Below are positions 17,219 to 27,300 of a stretch of 64,000 nt of DNA, piece by piece (the stretch's first letter is position 1; each line of letters begins with the position of its first letter). Both the position numbers and the translations under genes were made by a program. This DNA comes from Streptococcus sp. NPS 308. GTDB taxonomy: Bacteria > Bacillota > Bacilli > Lactobacillales > Streptococcaceae. The notes under the pieces are model-generated. The model had not been told where the DNA came from, ran no database searches, and was given only the letters and a program-made list of their open reading frames with translations. The DNA lies in NCBI RefSeq assembly GCF_002355895.1, contig NZ_AP017652.1, positions 314,001-378,000 on the forward strand, read 5' to 3'.

Positions 17219-17233
17219 ATAAAGCGCTTTCAT
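17219..17233 (-). promoter_or_regulatory. CcpA binding site (cre) upstream of the protease-fucosidase gene
   Basis: ATGAAAGCGCTTTAT on the minus strand fits WTGNAANCGNWNNCW with one mismatch. It is 121 bases upstream of the start codon. It predicts repression of the gene on glucose. Confidence 0.65.
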
Positions 17234-17382
17234 TTTAAGATAAAAAAATTTAAAAGGTCATTTCTCCCTTAAAATGACTGAAAACTTTTAATATAACAAA
17301 TATACTAAATTAATGAAAGAATTGCAATAGCAAAAAGCAAAAAAATAAATATAAATTAAAGAAAATCAGTTACTTTTTAAAG

Positions 17383-17423
17383 AAAAAATGCATCCTTTCA
17401 TGGCTCAAACTAAATGAAAGGAT
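17383..17423 (-). terminator. Terminator of the XRE-DUF3278-gpx operon
   Basis: ATCCTTTCAT / ATGAAAGGAT perfect 10-base arms with a 12-base loop, followed on the minus strand by GCATTTTTTC. It lies 17 bases beyond the gpx stop. Confidence 0.75.
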
Positions 17424-17439
17424 ACGTTTTAAAAAGAAA

Positions 17440-17916
17440 TTAGAATATTTTTTGGAGAGAATCTTGGATGGTTTGGGGGTCTGTTTTGGAAGAGAAGCGC
17501 TCAAGGACTTGCCCATCTCGACCAATGAGAAACTTAGCAAAATTCCATTCGATTCGTTTTCCTAGCGGGCCAGCTTTCTGGTCTTTTAGCCAAACATAAA
17601 GAGGATCTGCCTCCTTGCCGTTGACCTTGACCTTGGCAAAACGAGGGAAAGTTGTCTGATAGTGTAGGTTGCAGAAGCTATTGATTTCTTCTGCGCTGCC
17701 AGGTGCTTGTCCCATGAACTGATTGCAAGGGAAATCTAAGATTTCAAAGCCCTGATCTTGATAGCGTTCATAGAGGTCTTGGAGCCCTTGGTACTGGGGC
17801 GTTAAACCACATCCAGTAGCAGTGTTGACAATCAAGAGAACTTTGCCACGATAGCTATCCAGGGGAGTTGCTTGATTATTTTGGTTCAAAACAGAAAAAT
17901 CATATATACTGGTCAT
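17440..17916 (-). CDS. gpx: Glutathione peroxidase family thiol peroxidase
   Basis: The 158-residue protein has a thioredoxin fold. It reduces peroxides with a cysteine near residue 36 in NTATGCGLTPQYQGL (the family usually has TASKCGFT). The other tetrad members are the Gln in FPCNQFMGQ and Trp-Asn in EWNFAKFLIGRDG. The conserved Cys in LDFPCNQF is the usual resolving position; such bacterial enzymes mostly take electrons from thioredoxin. It overlaps the upstream membrane-protein gene by 4 bases and is the last gene of the XRE/DUF3278 operon, so it may be co-regulated by that regulator. Confidence 0.93.
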   Translation of the reverse strand: MTSIYDFSVLNQNNQATPLDSYRGKVLLIVNTATGCGLTPQYQGLQDLYERYQDQGFEILDFPCNQFMGQAPGSAEEINSFCNLHYQTTFPRFAKVKVNGKEADPLYVWLKDQKAGPLGKRIEWNFAKFLIGRDGQVLERFSSKTDPQTIQDSLQKIF

Positions 17917-18491
17917 TTTTCTATATTCTCCTTATGCATTCCTGATTCAGAGTGTTTCATCTCGTGTTCCGATAAAAAGGCATAGGTCATGGTTCCAAAG
18001 ATGGCACCAATTCCCAAACCTAAGACTAGTAAAGGGAGCGTTTTATCGAACTGGGAGAGATTGTCCCAAAATGTGTCGAGAGGAAGATGCTGAACAAAGA
18101 GTTTGTGAAAGGCTGATAAGACAAACAAGCCAATTGGAATACTGATGAATACACCCCAACTACGAAGGTTGATCTGGCTTTTGCTATAGCTTTTGTGATG
18201 GATTTCGGACGGGTCATCCTTGTCTAAATGTAAGTTGCGAACTGCTAGTCTCGCCCTAGATGCGAGGACGAAGATAAGTCCAAAATAGAGGTAGGGCATG
18301 GCATCTCGAACCAACTCTATGAAGCGTCCAAATAGGAGATAGAACAGGAAGAGTAGGAGAGAGGAGTAAACGATTTGGATCAAGGCACGGGCACCTGCCT
18401 TGTAGATTATCTCTTGGCGGCATTCATCAAAGGGGCCTTGTATGTGAAAGAATAATTTGAGTAAGCGAGTGGTGAAATCTTCTTTTTTCAT
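17913..18491 (-). CDS. DUF3278 membrane protein (second copy)
   Basis: The protein has 192 residues. The start (TTRLLKLFFHIQGPFDECRQ) carries the DUF3278 signature G(P)(F/L)DE followed by a membrane-anchored core with four hydrophobic segments. It is a paralogue of the gene at 18856, which has the same N-terminal layout and length. Function unknown. RBS GGAGG is 7 bases before the ATG. It is translationally coupled to gpx downstream. Confidence 0.75.
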   Translation of the reverse strand: MKKEDFTTRLLKLFFHIQGPFDECRQEIIYKAGARALIQIVYSSLLLFLFYLLFGRFIELVRDAMPYLYFGLIFVLASRARLAVRNLHLDKDDPSEIHHKSYSKSQINLRSWGVFISIPIGLFVLSAFHKLFVQHLPLDTFWDNLSQFDKTLPLLVLGLGIGAIFGTMTYAFLSEHEMKHSESGMHKENIEK

Positions 18492-18503
18492 GGGAGTAAC
18501 CTC

Positions 18504-18845
18504 CTAAATGAGCGATTTTTGATTGACTTCTTTAAAGAGTTGATAGAGAGTATAGAAGTAAACCAAACTAAAAATGATACAGATTATTAGAAATACCAGG
18601 TATCTCCAATCCATAGGATTTGTTAAAAGTTGTGGAAAGGATACGAGGATAAAACAGAGAGATGCGTTTAGAAGACGTATTTTTTTTGATTGGATTTTCT
18701 GGAATCTCTGTCCCTTGTTCAATACAGGAAGAAATAAAAGAAAGATAATCAAGAAAGGATGCTCAATATGTCCAGAAAGTAGGAAAAAGGTAACAAAGAT
18801 ACTGATAAAAACATGACTGATCAGTAGTCTAGCTAGTGATTTCAT
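18504..18845 (-). CDS. Small membrane protein, 113 aa
   Basis: Three to four hydrophobic helices: ISHVFISIFVTFFLLSG, FLIIFLLFLPVL, LCFILVSFPQLL and YLVFLIICIIFSLVYFYTLY. Short basic loops separate them. I recognise no family. It lies between the two DUF3278 genes with 10-12-base gaps, so it is part of the same operon. Confidence 0.7.
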   Translation of the reverse strand: MKSLARLLISHVFISIFVTFFLLSGHIEHPFLIIFLLFLPVLNKGQRFQKIQSKKIRLLNASLCFILVSFPQLLTNPMDWRYLVFLIICIIFSLVYFYTLYQLFKEVNQKSLI

Positions 18846-18855
18846 AAGGCACCCC

Positions 18856-19398
18856 CTAGTCGTCTTCTTGGTCTTTCTTGGCTTTTCGAATGCGAAGAGA
18901 GACGATAATTTGTATGGTCAATCCGAAGAAGAAGGTAGCTAGGATAGTTGATACAAAATGCCCTGCATTTAAAAGAGAACCAAGATAATCCTTGCTATCA
19001 TCGGTTAGGACATTCAGAAGCGGTATTCCAAAGAACATGCCCATTCCGTAGATCAGACCGGCTTTTAGACCCGGAAAATGTAGCTGTTTACTTTCATTTT
19101 GACTCAGCATTTCGGGATCAATAGCTGTGATGCCCGTTTTCTTGGTTTGAGAGACCACATAGAGGGCAGCCATCATCGAAATGCCAAATACCACGAGAGG
19201 ATAGCCGATAGCGACAATTTGCGGGTATTTGTAAGCAAGGACAAAGGGGATGAGGTTGCCAAATATCATGAGATAAAAGAGAACGATAAAGACCTGATTC
19301 CCGATACGATCGGCCTCGCGCCGTTTGTGTTCGTCAAGGGGACCAGAAATGCCGTATGTGCGTTTGATCAGTTTTTCAGTGAGAGTTTCTTTTTTCAT
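18856..19398 (-). CDS. DUF3278 membrane protein (first copy)
   Basis: The protein has 180 residues. The N-terminus contains YGISGPLDEHKRREADRIGN, the typical DUF3278 motif. Four hydrophobic segments follow (e.g. VFIVLFYLMIFGNLIPFVLA, IVAIGYPLVVFGISMMAALY), then a KAKKDQEDD acidic/basic tail. It follows the XRE regulator gene by 15 bases. Such pairs (small XRE plus DUF3278) are common in streptococci and enterococci, function not established. Confidence 0.8.
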   Translation of the reverse strand: MKKETLTEKLIKRTYGISGPLDEHKRREADRIGNQVFIVLFYLMIFGNLIPFVLAYKYPQIVAIGYPLVVFGISMMAALYVVSQTKKTGITAIDPEMLSQNESKQLHFPGLKAGLIYGMGMFFGIPLLNVLTDDSKDYLGSLLNAGHFVSTILATFFFGLTIQIIVSLRIRKAKKDQEDD

Positions 19399-19413
19399 TT
19401 GTTTGCTCCTTTT

Positions 19414-19608
19414 TTAAAAATCGTCTTCCCAAAAGAGACTATTAAGGTCAGTTTGGAGGCTGCGGGCGAGATTGAGACAGAGTTCCAGGGTTGGATTGTA
19501 CTTGTCGTTTTCAATCATGTTGATGGTCTGTCTCGAGACACCGATATCTTTGGCGAGATCGAGCTGAGAAATGCCCAGTTCCTTGCGGAATTCTTTTACA
19601 CGATTCAT
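19414..19608 (-). CDS. Small XRE-family HTH regulator
   Basis: The 64-residue protein is essentially one Cro/CI-type helix-turn-helix: MNRVKEFRKELGISQLDLAK then DIGVSRQTINMIENDKYNPT and a C-terminal LNSLFWEDDF. No effector domain. It is the first gene of the five-gene minus-strand operon ending in gpx. Two similar 18-base inverted motifs flank its promoter, so autoregulation is likely. Confidence 0.9.
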   Translation of the reverse strand: MNRVKEFRKELGISQLDLAKDIGVSRQTINMIENDKYNPTLELCLNLARSLQTDLNSLFWEDDF

Positions 19609-19626
19609 AGGGTCTCCTTTTTGAAA

Positions 19627-19687
19627 TGTCGCATATATTTGACTATATTATATTCTTTTGGAGATGGAGTGTCAAGTATATATGACA
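19627..19687 (-). promoter_or_regulatory. Promoter of the XRE operon with two operator copies
   Basis: On the minus strand TTGACA (19670-19675) is 17 bases from TATAAT (19647-19652). Plus-strand reading shows two related 18-base sites: TGTCAAGTATATATGACA (19670-19687) over the -35, and TGTCGCATATATTTGACT (19627-19644) just downstream of the -10. Both have TGTC-N10-GAC(A/T). Confidence 0.75.
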
Positions 19688-19752
19688 TATTTTTGAGAAT
19701 TTTTTTCGAAGAAACTTAGTCTTGTCTGACAAGTGCAAGCTGGTCAGATTTG

Positions 19753-19761
19753 TGGTAAAAT
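19753..19761 (+). promoter_or_regulatory. Extended -10 promoter of the rsmH-ftsL-pbp2X-mraY operon
   Basis: TGGTAAAAT fits an extended -10. It ends only 9 bases before the rsmH ATG, so the mRNA from it would be nearly leaderless. No Shine-Dalgarno sequence is visible before the ATG. Confidence 0.55.
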
Positions 19762-19770
19762 AGATAAGAT

Positions 19771-20721
19771 ATGACAAAAGAATTTCATCATGTAACGGTC
19801 TTGCTTCATGAAACGATTGATATGCTTGACGTAAAACCTGACGGTATCTACGTTGATGCGACTTTGGGTGGAGCAGGCCATAGCGAATATTTATTAAGTA
19901 AATTGAGCGAAAAAGGGCATCTCTATGCCTTTGACCAGGACCAAAATGCCATTGACAATGCGCAAAAACGGTTGGCACCCTATATCGAAAAGGGGATGGT
20001 AACCTTTATCAAGGATAACTTCCGTCATTTGCAGGCACGTTTGCTCGAAGCTGGTGTTCAGGAAATTGATGGAATTTGTTATGACTTGGGAGTGTCCAGT
20101 CCTCAGTTGGATCAGCGTGAGCGTGGTTTTTCTTATAAAAAAGATGCCCCACTGGACATGAGGATGAATCAGGATGCTAGTCTGACAGCCTATGAAGTGG
20201 TCAATCATTATGACTATCATGACTTGGTTCGGATCTTTTTCAAGTATGGTGAGGATAAATTCTCTAAACAGATTGCCCGCAAGATTGAGCAGGCGCGTGA
20301 GGTGAAACCAATTGAGACAACGACGGAGTTGGCAGAGATTATCAAGTCGGCCAAACCTGCCAAGGAACTCAAGAAAAAGGGGCACCCTGCCAAGCAGATT
20401 TTCCAGGCTATCCGAATCGAAGTCAATGACGAGCTTGGTGCGGCTGATGAGTCTATCCAGCAGGCCATGGATATGCTGGCTCTGGATGGTAGAATCTCAG
20501 TCATTACTTTCCATTCGCTGGAAGACCGCTTGACCAAACAGTTGTTTAAGGAAGCGTCAACAGTGGAAGTTCCGAAAGGCTTGCCCTTCATTCCAGACGA
20601 TCTTAAGCCTAAGATGGAATTGGTATCCCGTAAGCCAATCTTGCCAAGTGCCGAAGAGCTAGAAGCCAACAACCGTTCGCATTCAGCCAAGTTGCGCGTG
20701 GCCAGAAAAATTCACAAGTAA
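19771..20721 (+). CDS. rsmH: 16S rRNA (cytosine1402-N4)-methyltransferase RsmH (MraW)
   Basis: This 316-residue SAM-dependent enzyme methylates C1402 of 16S rRNA in the ribosomal P site. Typical motifs: [13 protein letters not shown] at the start, SAM-binding [34 protein letters not shown] and the C-terminal [13 protein letters not shown]. The length equals that of the pneumococcal protein. It is the first gene of a division/wall cluster. The ATG at 19771 has no visible ribosome binding site and lies 9 bases after the predicted -10, suggesting a leaderless mRNA. Confidence 0.95.
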   Translation: MTKEFHHVTVLLHETIDMLDVKPDGIYVDATLGGAGHSEYLLSKLSEKGHLYAFDQDQNAIDNAQKRLAPYIEKGMVTFIKDNFRHLQARLLEAGVQEIDGICYDLGVSSPQLDQRERGFSYKKDAPLDMRMNQDASLTAYEVVNHYDYHDLVRIFFKYGEDKFSKQIARKIEQAREVKPIETTTELAEIIKSAKPAKELKKKGHPAKQIFQAIRIEVNDELGAADESIQQAMDMLALDGRISVITFHSLEDRLTKQLFKEASTVEVPKGLPFIPDDLKPKMELVSRKPILPSAEELEANNRSHSAKLRVARKIHK

Positions 20722-20731
20722 GAGGAAAAAC

Positions 20732-21049
20732 ATGGCAGAAAGAATCGAAAAAACAAGCCAGTTATTGCAAACGAAGTTTAAAGGTTTTTCACGTGTGGAA
20801 AAGGCCTTCTATGTTTCGATTGCTGCAACAATGATTATCCTGGCAATTAGCGTTGTGTTTATGCAAACCAAGCTATTACAAGTTCAGAATGAATTGACCA
20901 AGGTCAATGCTCAAATCGAAGAAAAGAAAACCGAGCTCGACGATGCCAAGCAAGAGGTCAATGAATTGATTCGTTCAGAGCGTTTGAAAGAAATTGCAAA
21001 CTCTAAGGATTTGCAGCTGAATAACGAAAATATCCGAGCGGCGGAGTAA
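20732..21049 (+). CDS. ftsL: Cell division protein FtsL
   Basis: The 105-residue bitopic protein has a short cytoplasmic basic region, one transmembrane helix (FYVSIAATMIILAISVVFM), and an extracytoplasmic coiled coil (VQNELTKVNAQIEEKKTELD). It is part of the FtsL-DivIC-FtsQ divisome complex that activates septal peptidoglycan synthesis by FtsW/PBP2X. It lies 10 bases after rsmH and 3 before pbp2X, as in the pneumococcus. Confidence 0.93.
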   Translation: MAERIEKTSQLLQTKFKGFSRVEKAFYVSIAATMIILAISVVFMQTKLLQVQNELTKVNAQIEEKKTELDDAKQEVNELIRSERLKEIANSKDLQLNNENIRAAE

Positions 21050-21052
21050 GAT

Positions 21053-23308
21053 ATGAAACAGTGGAAAGAAAAAATCATCCGTTATGCCGTTCGTAATCGC
21101 AAATCTCCAGAAGAAAACCGCCGAAGAGTAGGAAAAAGCCTGAGTTTATTGGCTGTCGTACTCTTCGCTGTCTTTTTGGTCAACTTTGCGGTCATTATCG
21201 GAACGGGTAGTAAATTTGGTAAGGATTTGGTTCAAGAGGCCAAAAAGGTTCACCAAACAACCAAGACCATCCCAGCCAAACGGGGAACCATTTATGATCG
21301 AAATGGAACGCCTATTGCAGAGGATGCGACTTCTTATAATATCTATGCCGTTATTGACAAGAACTACAAGTCAGCAACTGGTAAAATCCTCTATGTAGAG
21401 GATTCTCAATTTAATAAGGTGGCTGAAATTTTCCATAAATACCTAGATATGGAGGAGTCTTATGTCAAAGAACAGCTTTCTCAACCAGATCTGAAACAGG
21501 TATCTTTTGGAGCTAAGGGAAATGGGATCACCTATGCCAATATGATGGCCATTAAAAATGACCTCAAAACAGCTGGCGTTGAGGGAGTGGACTTTACAAC
21601 TAGCCCTAACCGTAGTTATCCCAATGGACAGTTTGCTTCTTCCTTTATCGGTTTAGCGCAACTCCATGAAAATGAGGATGGCACCAAAAGGTTGATTGGG
21701 ACATCTGGATTGGAGAGTTCCTTAAATAGCATTCTGGCGGGTACAGATGGGATTATCACCTATGAGAAGGATCGTCTGGGAAATATTGTTCCGGGTACGG
21801 AGCAGGCTTCCCAACACATGGTAGACGGAAAGGATGTTTACACAACCCTTTCTAGTCCTTTGCAATCCTTTATGGAAACCCAGATGGATGCCTTCCAGGA
21901 AAAGGTAAAAGGCAAGTATATGACGGCTACCTTGGTCAGCGCTAAAACAGGGGAAATCCTCGCTACGACCCAACGTCCGACCTTCAATGCCGATACCAAG
22001 GATGGCATCACAAAAGACTTTGTCTGGCGAGATATTCTTTATCAAAGTAACTACGAGCCAGGGTCCACCATGAAGGTGATGATGTTGGCCTCAGCTATTG
22101 ATAACAATACCTTCCCTGGTGGTGAATACTTTAACAGTAGTGAATTGAAAATAGCAGATGCGACCATTCGAGACTGGGACGTCAATGAAGGTTTGACTAG
22201 TGGTGGCACCATGACCTTCTCTCAAGGGTTTGCCCACTCAAGTAATATCGGAATGACCTTGCTTGAGCAAAAGATGGGAGATGCAACCTGGCTGGACTAC
22301 CTCAACCGTTTCAAGTTTGGGGTACCGACCCGTTTTGGTTTGACAGATGAGTACACAGGTCAATTACCTGCTGATAACATTGTTAATATTGCCATGAGCT
22401 CATTTGGACAAGGGATCTCTGTCACCCAGACCCAGATGCTTCGTGCCTTTACAGCCATTGCCAATGATGGAGTTATGTTGGAGCCGAAATTTATCAGCGC
22501 CCTCTATGATCCAAATGATCAGTCTGTCCGTAAGTCTCAAAAGGAAATCGTCGGAAATCCTGTATCAAAAGCGGCAGCATCCTCTACTCGGGATCACATG
22601 GTCATGGTCGGAACAGATCCTGTCTACGGTACCATGTACAACCACAGCACAGGAAAGCCGAATGTCAATGTTCCGGGGCAAAATGTTGCTCTGAAATCAG
22701 GGACAGCTCAGATTGCCGATGAGAAGAATGGGGGCTACCTGACAGGTGAAACCAACTATATCTTCTCTGTTGTGTCGATGCATCCTGCAGAAAATCCTGA
22801 CTTTATCCTCTATGTGACGGTGCAACAGCCAGAGCATTATTCAGGCGTTCAGCTGGGAGAGTTTGCCAACCCAATCCTTGAGCGAGCTTCTGCTATGAAA
22901 GAATCCCTCAATCTTCAGTCAACTGCCAAAAGCTTGGATCAGGTCAGCAAGACGACAAGCTATGCTATGCCTGCTACCAAGGACTTTACGCCGGGTGACC
23001 TCGCAGAAGAATTGCGCCGAAACCTGGTCCAACCAATTGTTATCGGAACAGGAACCAAGATCAAGGAACTCTCGGTTTCGGAAGGAGATAATTTGGAAGC
23101 CAATCAGCAGATCTTGATCCTGTCAGATAAGGTCGAAGAAATGCCTGATATGTACGGCTGGACAGATGAAAATGTGCAAACATTTGCCAAATGGCTAAAT
23201 ATAGAAGTCGAGTGGGAAGGTAGTGGCAAAACGGTCAAGAAACAAAGTGTCCGTGCCAATACGGCTCTCAAAGACATTAAAAAAATGAAAATAACTTTAG
23301 GAGATTAA
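21053..23308 (+). CDS. pbp2X: Penicillin-binding protein 2X
   Basis: The 751-residue septal transpeptidase of class B is a main beta-lactam target. A membrane anchor covers ~30-50. The dimerisation/pedestal domain begins near RGTIYDRNG. The active-site serine is Ser338 in STMK, with SSN at 396-398 and KSG at 548-550, and two C-terminal PASTA domains lie at ~635-751. The STMK motif is unaltered, i.e. the common resistance change in the Thr next to the serine is absent; other mosaic changes cannot be judged without alignment. It is one residue longer than the pneumococcal protein as I remember it. RBS is weak (GCGGAGTAAG). Confidence 0.95.
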   Translation: MKQWKEKIIRYAVRNRKSPEENRRRVGKSLSLLAVVLFAVFLVNFAVIIGTGSKFGKDLVQEAKKVHQTTKTIPAKRGTIYDRNGTPIAEDATSYNIYAVIDKNYKSATGKILYVEDSQFNKVAEIFHKYLDMEESYVKEQLSQPDLKQVSFGAKGNGITYANMMAIKNDLKTAGVEGVDFTTSPNRSYPNGQFASSFIGLAQLHENEDGTKRLIGTSGLESSLNSILAGTDGIITYEKDRLGNIVPGTEQASQHMVDGKDVYTTLSSPLQSFMETQMDAFQEKVKGKYMTATLVSAKTGEILATTQRPTFNADTKDGITKDFVWRDILYQSNYEPGSTMKVMMLASAIDNNTFPGGEYFNSSELKIADATIRDWDVNEGLTSGGTMTFSQGFAHSSNIGMTLLEQKMGDATWLDYLNRFKFGVPTRFGLTDEYTGQLPADNIVNIAMSSFGQGISVTQTQMLRAFTAIANDGVMLEPKFISALYDPNDQSVRKSQKEIVGNPVSKAAASSTRDHMVMVGTDPVYGTMYNHSTGKPNVNVPGQNVALKSGTAQIADEKNGGYLTGETNYIFSVVSMHPAENPDFILYVTVQQPEHYSGVQLGEFANPILERASAMKESLNLQSTAKSLDQVSKTTSYAMPATKDFTPGDLAEELRRNLVQPIVIGTGTKIKELSVSEGDNLEANQQILILSDKVEEMPDMYGWTDENVQTFAKWLNIEVEWEGSGKTVKKQSVRANTALKDIKKMKITLGD

Positions 23309-23309
23309 G

Positions 23310-24290
23310 ATGATTAGTTCCATTAGTGCTGGAGTTCTAGCCTTTCTATTGACCTTGATAGGTATTCCAGCCTTTATCCGATTTTATCGAAAAGCACAGA
23401 TTACGGGTCAGCAGATGCACGAGGATGTCAAGCAACACCAAGCAAAAGCTGGAACTCCAACCATGGGAGGTCTTGTCTTCCTGATCGTTGCAGTTGTTGT
23501 GAGCTTCCTTGTCGCTCTCTTTACCCAACAATTGACCAATAATGTAGGCATGATTTTGTTTATCTTGGTTTTGTATGGTTTGGTAGGTTTTTTGGATGAT
23601 TTTCTCAAGGTCTTTCGTAAGATCAACGAAGGCTTAAATCCCAAGCAAAAACTTGCTCTCCAGCTCCTTGGAGGAGTGATTTTCTACCTCTTTTATGAGC
23701 GTGGTGGCGACATGCTTTCAGTCTTTGGCTACCAAGTACATCTGGGTATTTTCTATATCTTCTTTGCCCTTTTCTGGCTAGTTGGCTTTTCAAATGCGGT
23801 GAATCTGACGGACGGGATCGACGGCTTAGCAAGTATTTCCGTGGTGATTAGCTTATCGGCCTACGGTGTGATTGCTTATATGCAAAATCAACTGGATATT
23901 CTTCTTGTGATTCTTGCCATGATTGGTGGTTTGCTAGGCTTCTTCGTCTTTAACCACAAACCTGCCAAGGTCTTTATGGGAGATGTGGGAAGTTTGGCTC
24001 TTGGTGGGATGCTGGCAGCTATTTCTATGGCTCTTCATCAAGAATGGACCCTTTTGCTGATTGGGATTATCTATGTCTTTGAGACAAGCTCTGTTATGAT
24101 GCAGGTCACCTACTTCAAACTTAGTGGTGGGAAGCGTATTTTCCGTATGACGCCTGTCCATCACCATTTTGAACTTGGAGGATTCTCAGGCAAGGGCAAT
24201 CCTTGGAGTGAGTGGAAGGTTGACTTCTTCTTTTGGGGAGTTGGGCTTCTAGCAAGTCTCTTGACCCTAGCTGTTTTATACCTGCTGTAA
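23310..24290 (+). CDS. mraY: Phospho-N-acetylmuramoyl-pentapeptide transferase MraY
   Basis: The 326-residue integral membrane enzyme transfers phospho-MurNAc-pentapeptide to undecaprenyl phosphate, making lipid I. Hallmarks: [10 protein letters not shown] near residue 50, [45 protein letters not shown] and [13 protein letters not shown] near the C-terminus; about 10 transmembrane helices. The start lies 1 base after the pbp2X stop. It is the last gene of this operon, ended by the hairpin at 24313. Confidence 0.96.
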   Translation: MISSISAGVLAFLLTLIGIPAFIRFYRKAQITGQQMHEDVKQHQAKAGTPTMGGLVFLIVAVVVSFLVALFTQQLTNNVGMILFILVLYGLVGFLDDFLKVFRKINEGLNPKQKLALQLLGGVIFYLFYERGGDMLSVFGYQVHLGIFYIFFALFWLVGFSNAVNLTDGIDGLASISVVISLSAYGVIAYMQNQLDILLVILAMIGGLLGFFVFNHKPAKVFMGDVGSLALGGMLAAISMALHQEWTLLLIGIIYVFETSSVMMQVTYFKLSGGKRIFRMTPVHHHFELGGFSGKGNPWSEWKVDFFFWGVGLLASLLTLAVLYLL

Positions 24291-24312
24291 AACTAACTTT
24301 TGATTACAAAAT

Positions 24313-24346
24313 AAAACAGGATGAAGGTGATCTTCATCCTGTTTTT
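24313..24346. terminator. Terminator between mraY and the GH95 gene (convergent)
   Basis: AAAACAGGATGAAG / CTTCATCCTGTTTT, 14-base perfect arms with a 5-base loop. Runs of T on plus and of A before the left arm allow use by both convergent genes. Confidence 0.85.
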
Positions 24347-24359
24347 GTGTGCTTAAAGG

Positions 24360-27300
24360 TTAGTTGGAGTCATCCTTTCTCCCTTTTAACATAAAAGTGG
24401 CTGTGAGGGCTAGGCTGAGGCCTGCTAAGAAGAGGAGTGGATTAGATGCTTCTCCTGTTGCTGGAAGTTGTTCTTTAGGATAATGATTTCCAGCTTTAGC
24501 AAGACTCGGACTAGCTGAAAGTTGTTCAGCCTCGTGTGCCAAGGTTTCTTCATCTGAAGCACTTGGTTTTTCCTCAGTGTTAGAGCTTGTTCCAGCAGCT
24601 TGATAGACGACAGCATAGGTACTGAAATGACTAGTGATGAATTCTGCCTTTCCTTCTCGAACATCGAAATCAAGGGCTTGCAACTCCTTGGTCGGAGTAA
24701 TATAATAGACCTTTTCTACGCTAGCTGAAATAGGCAAGCGAACCAAGACAGAGCCTTTTGGCTGCAAGTTATGATCTGTTGGATTTTTAAGTTGTAGGTC
24801 GTAAGCATCATAGGTCTTGCCAAAGAGTTCCTGAGCTAGGACATGTCGGCTAGAGATATGAGAAATTCCTTCTAAGTCAGTGACTCCACCAATAATTTCC
24901 ACTCCAGTTTCCTTATCTTTTAAGACTCGAACTGGATAATCAGGAAGGGTAAGGGTTGGAGCAGCCTGATCCCCACTAGTTCCGATAGGGTCAGTGTACT
25001 CAGTTTTTTCAACAGTAGGAGCTTCCTCTTGCCCTGCCGTTCCTATAGGCTCGGTGTACTCAGGAATTGTCACTGTAGGCGGTTCCTCTTGCCCTGCAGT
25101 CCCGATAGGGTCAGTGTACTCAGGTTTTTCAACAGTAGGAGACTCTTCTTGCCCCGCCGTTCCGATAGGATCGGTGTATTCAGGAATTTCTACTGTTGGA
25201 GCTTCTTGTTCTCCCGGAGTTCCGATAGGATCAGTATATTCAGGATTTTCAACTGTAGGTGGCTCTTCTTGTCCTGCAGTTCCGATAGGATCAGTATATT
25301 CCGGAATGTCAACAGTAGGAGCTGGTTCATCTCCCTTGCTTGTAGTTGGCTGCTTCTCATCAACCTTCTTCTCATCTTTTTTAGTAAAGACAGCTACGAC
25401 AGGACTGCTTGTGGTAGTTCCTTGAATGGCATAAGCTTCAATCGCTTTTCCAGTTTGTCGATCAGTAGCCTCAGGGATTGGGATTTGAACTTGCTTGTCT
25501 TGGATTGATAGCACGGTCTGATCCCCACTTGTAACCAGATGCGTTTCGTCCACTTTGCGCAATACTAGAGGATCTTTGACACCTGGGAAGGTCACTGCGA
25601 TGGCTTCCCAGTCTCCAGATGGTAGGGTTAAGGAAATTTCTTTGTCATTTTCCTTGAGAGGAGCGATACTTGGACTATCTATACCAATAGCAGGGGCTTT
25701 GATGATATCAAAGGAATCTAGAGAAATTTTCTTGCGACCTTCTGGTGAATCTGGGTCAACACGTAATGTCAGGGTGTGCGGACCGTCAGTGAGATTTGTA
25801 AATTCGCCAATAAAGGCTCTCTTTTCAGTTGCGCCTGACGTATAGAAATCCAAAGCAGGCATTTCTTTTCCATCCAGTGTCACAAGCGCTTTACCTAGCT
25901 CGGTAGTTTTCAAGCCATAGATACGAATGCCTGTACCAGTAAAGGAAATAGTTGCCTGAGCTTCTGAAGCTGCACTAGAGTCGCTGTTGTTGATGTCAGC
26001 GTATTTTTCCGTACCTCCGTAGAGTTCAGAGTCAGACCAGTCCTTAAACTGGGAACCATACTGGATGCGCGAATCACGGTCATCCATTTTTTCAATCGTA
26101 CTTCCTTTTCCTGATAGGACCTTGAAGTAGTCTAAGGAAATTTTCGAGCGTTCACTTCCACGTCCTTTATGCTCACGTTTAACGCTAAGAGTCAATGTAT
26201 GAGGTCCGTCTGACAATCCTGTGAAGCGACCGATGAGGCTACCTTTTTCAGTTGCCCCAGCAGTGTGGAAATCAAGTTCGCCGACCTCTTTGCCATCAAT
26301 TTTAGCAGTAGCAAGACCTAGCTCAGACGATTTTAGTCCATAGATTTCGATACCAACACCATTGAAAGGAATGGTGGCAGTGATGTCTTCGTCTGTGTAG
26401 TTTCCTTTTGAAAGGTCAGCAAACTTCTCCGTTCCTCCAAATAATTCTGAGTCTGCCCAGTTTCCAAAGGCAGCTCCGTATTGGATACGACCGTCCCGAT
26501 CATCCATCAATTCACTAGGAGTTTCTACAGTGACCTGTTCAGATACTTGGGTAGGAACTTCTCCCAGCATAGCCTTGACGGTATAGGTATAGGCGAGTTG
26601 AGGATCTAGTGAGCGGTCGACAAAGTGTGTTTGATTGGTTACAAATTCTCTAGTTGCAGAGGTTTGGCCAGATTCGTCTTTTACTTGTCTTTGGATGACA
26701 TAGTGGGTAGCACCTTCTACTTGGTTGAAGGTGAGTTCGGCAGTGACTCCATTTTGTCGAACTGCTGTCAGACTGGTTACACGACCAGGGAAATGTTCAA
26801 AGGTAATGACATCACCTTTTTGTGTTGCCAGTTGGATGCGACCATCTTTTAGGACAGTTGCCTTGACTGCTTTGCCATTGACCTTAACCTGACTGGCTTC
26901 TATATTTGGATAGTCTACAACCAAGTCTCCGCCGACATTTGACAGGAAGGACAAGCTTTGAAGGTTTTTATCTTTCCACTTCATGCTGACTTCAAAGTTA
27001 CCACGGGCAATCAAGCCAGAAACTTGACCGTCTTTCCAAGCATCTGGAAGGGCTGGTAATGGCGCAATATAGCCAGTATGAGATTGCAGGAGCATTTCGG
27101 CCATACCACTAGTTGCTCCAAAGTTTCCATCAATTTGGAATGGCGCGTGGGTATCCCAAAGGTTTTCTAGGGTTGAGTATTTGAGCTGTTCAGCGAGTAA
27201 GCGATGGGCACGGTTACCGTCCAAGAGACGAGCCCAGAGGTTGATTTTATTGGCCTTAGACCAACCAGTACCACCATCTCCACGGTGGTTGAGGGTAGCA

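Noticed and set aside
20217..20690. 157-codon minus-strand reading frame inside rsmH
   Set aside because: Antisense to a highly conserved gene, no ribosome binding site, no recognisable domain.
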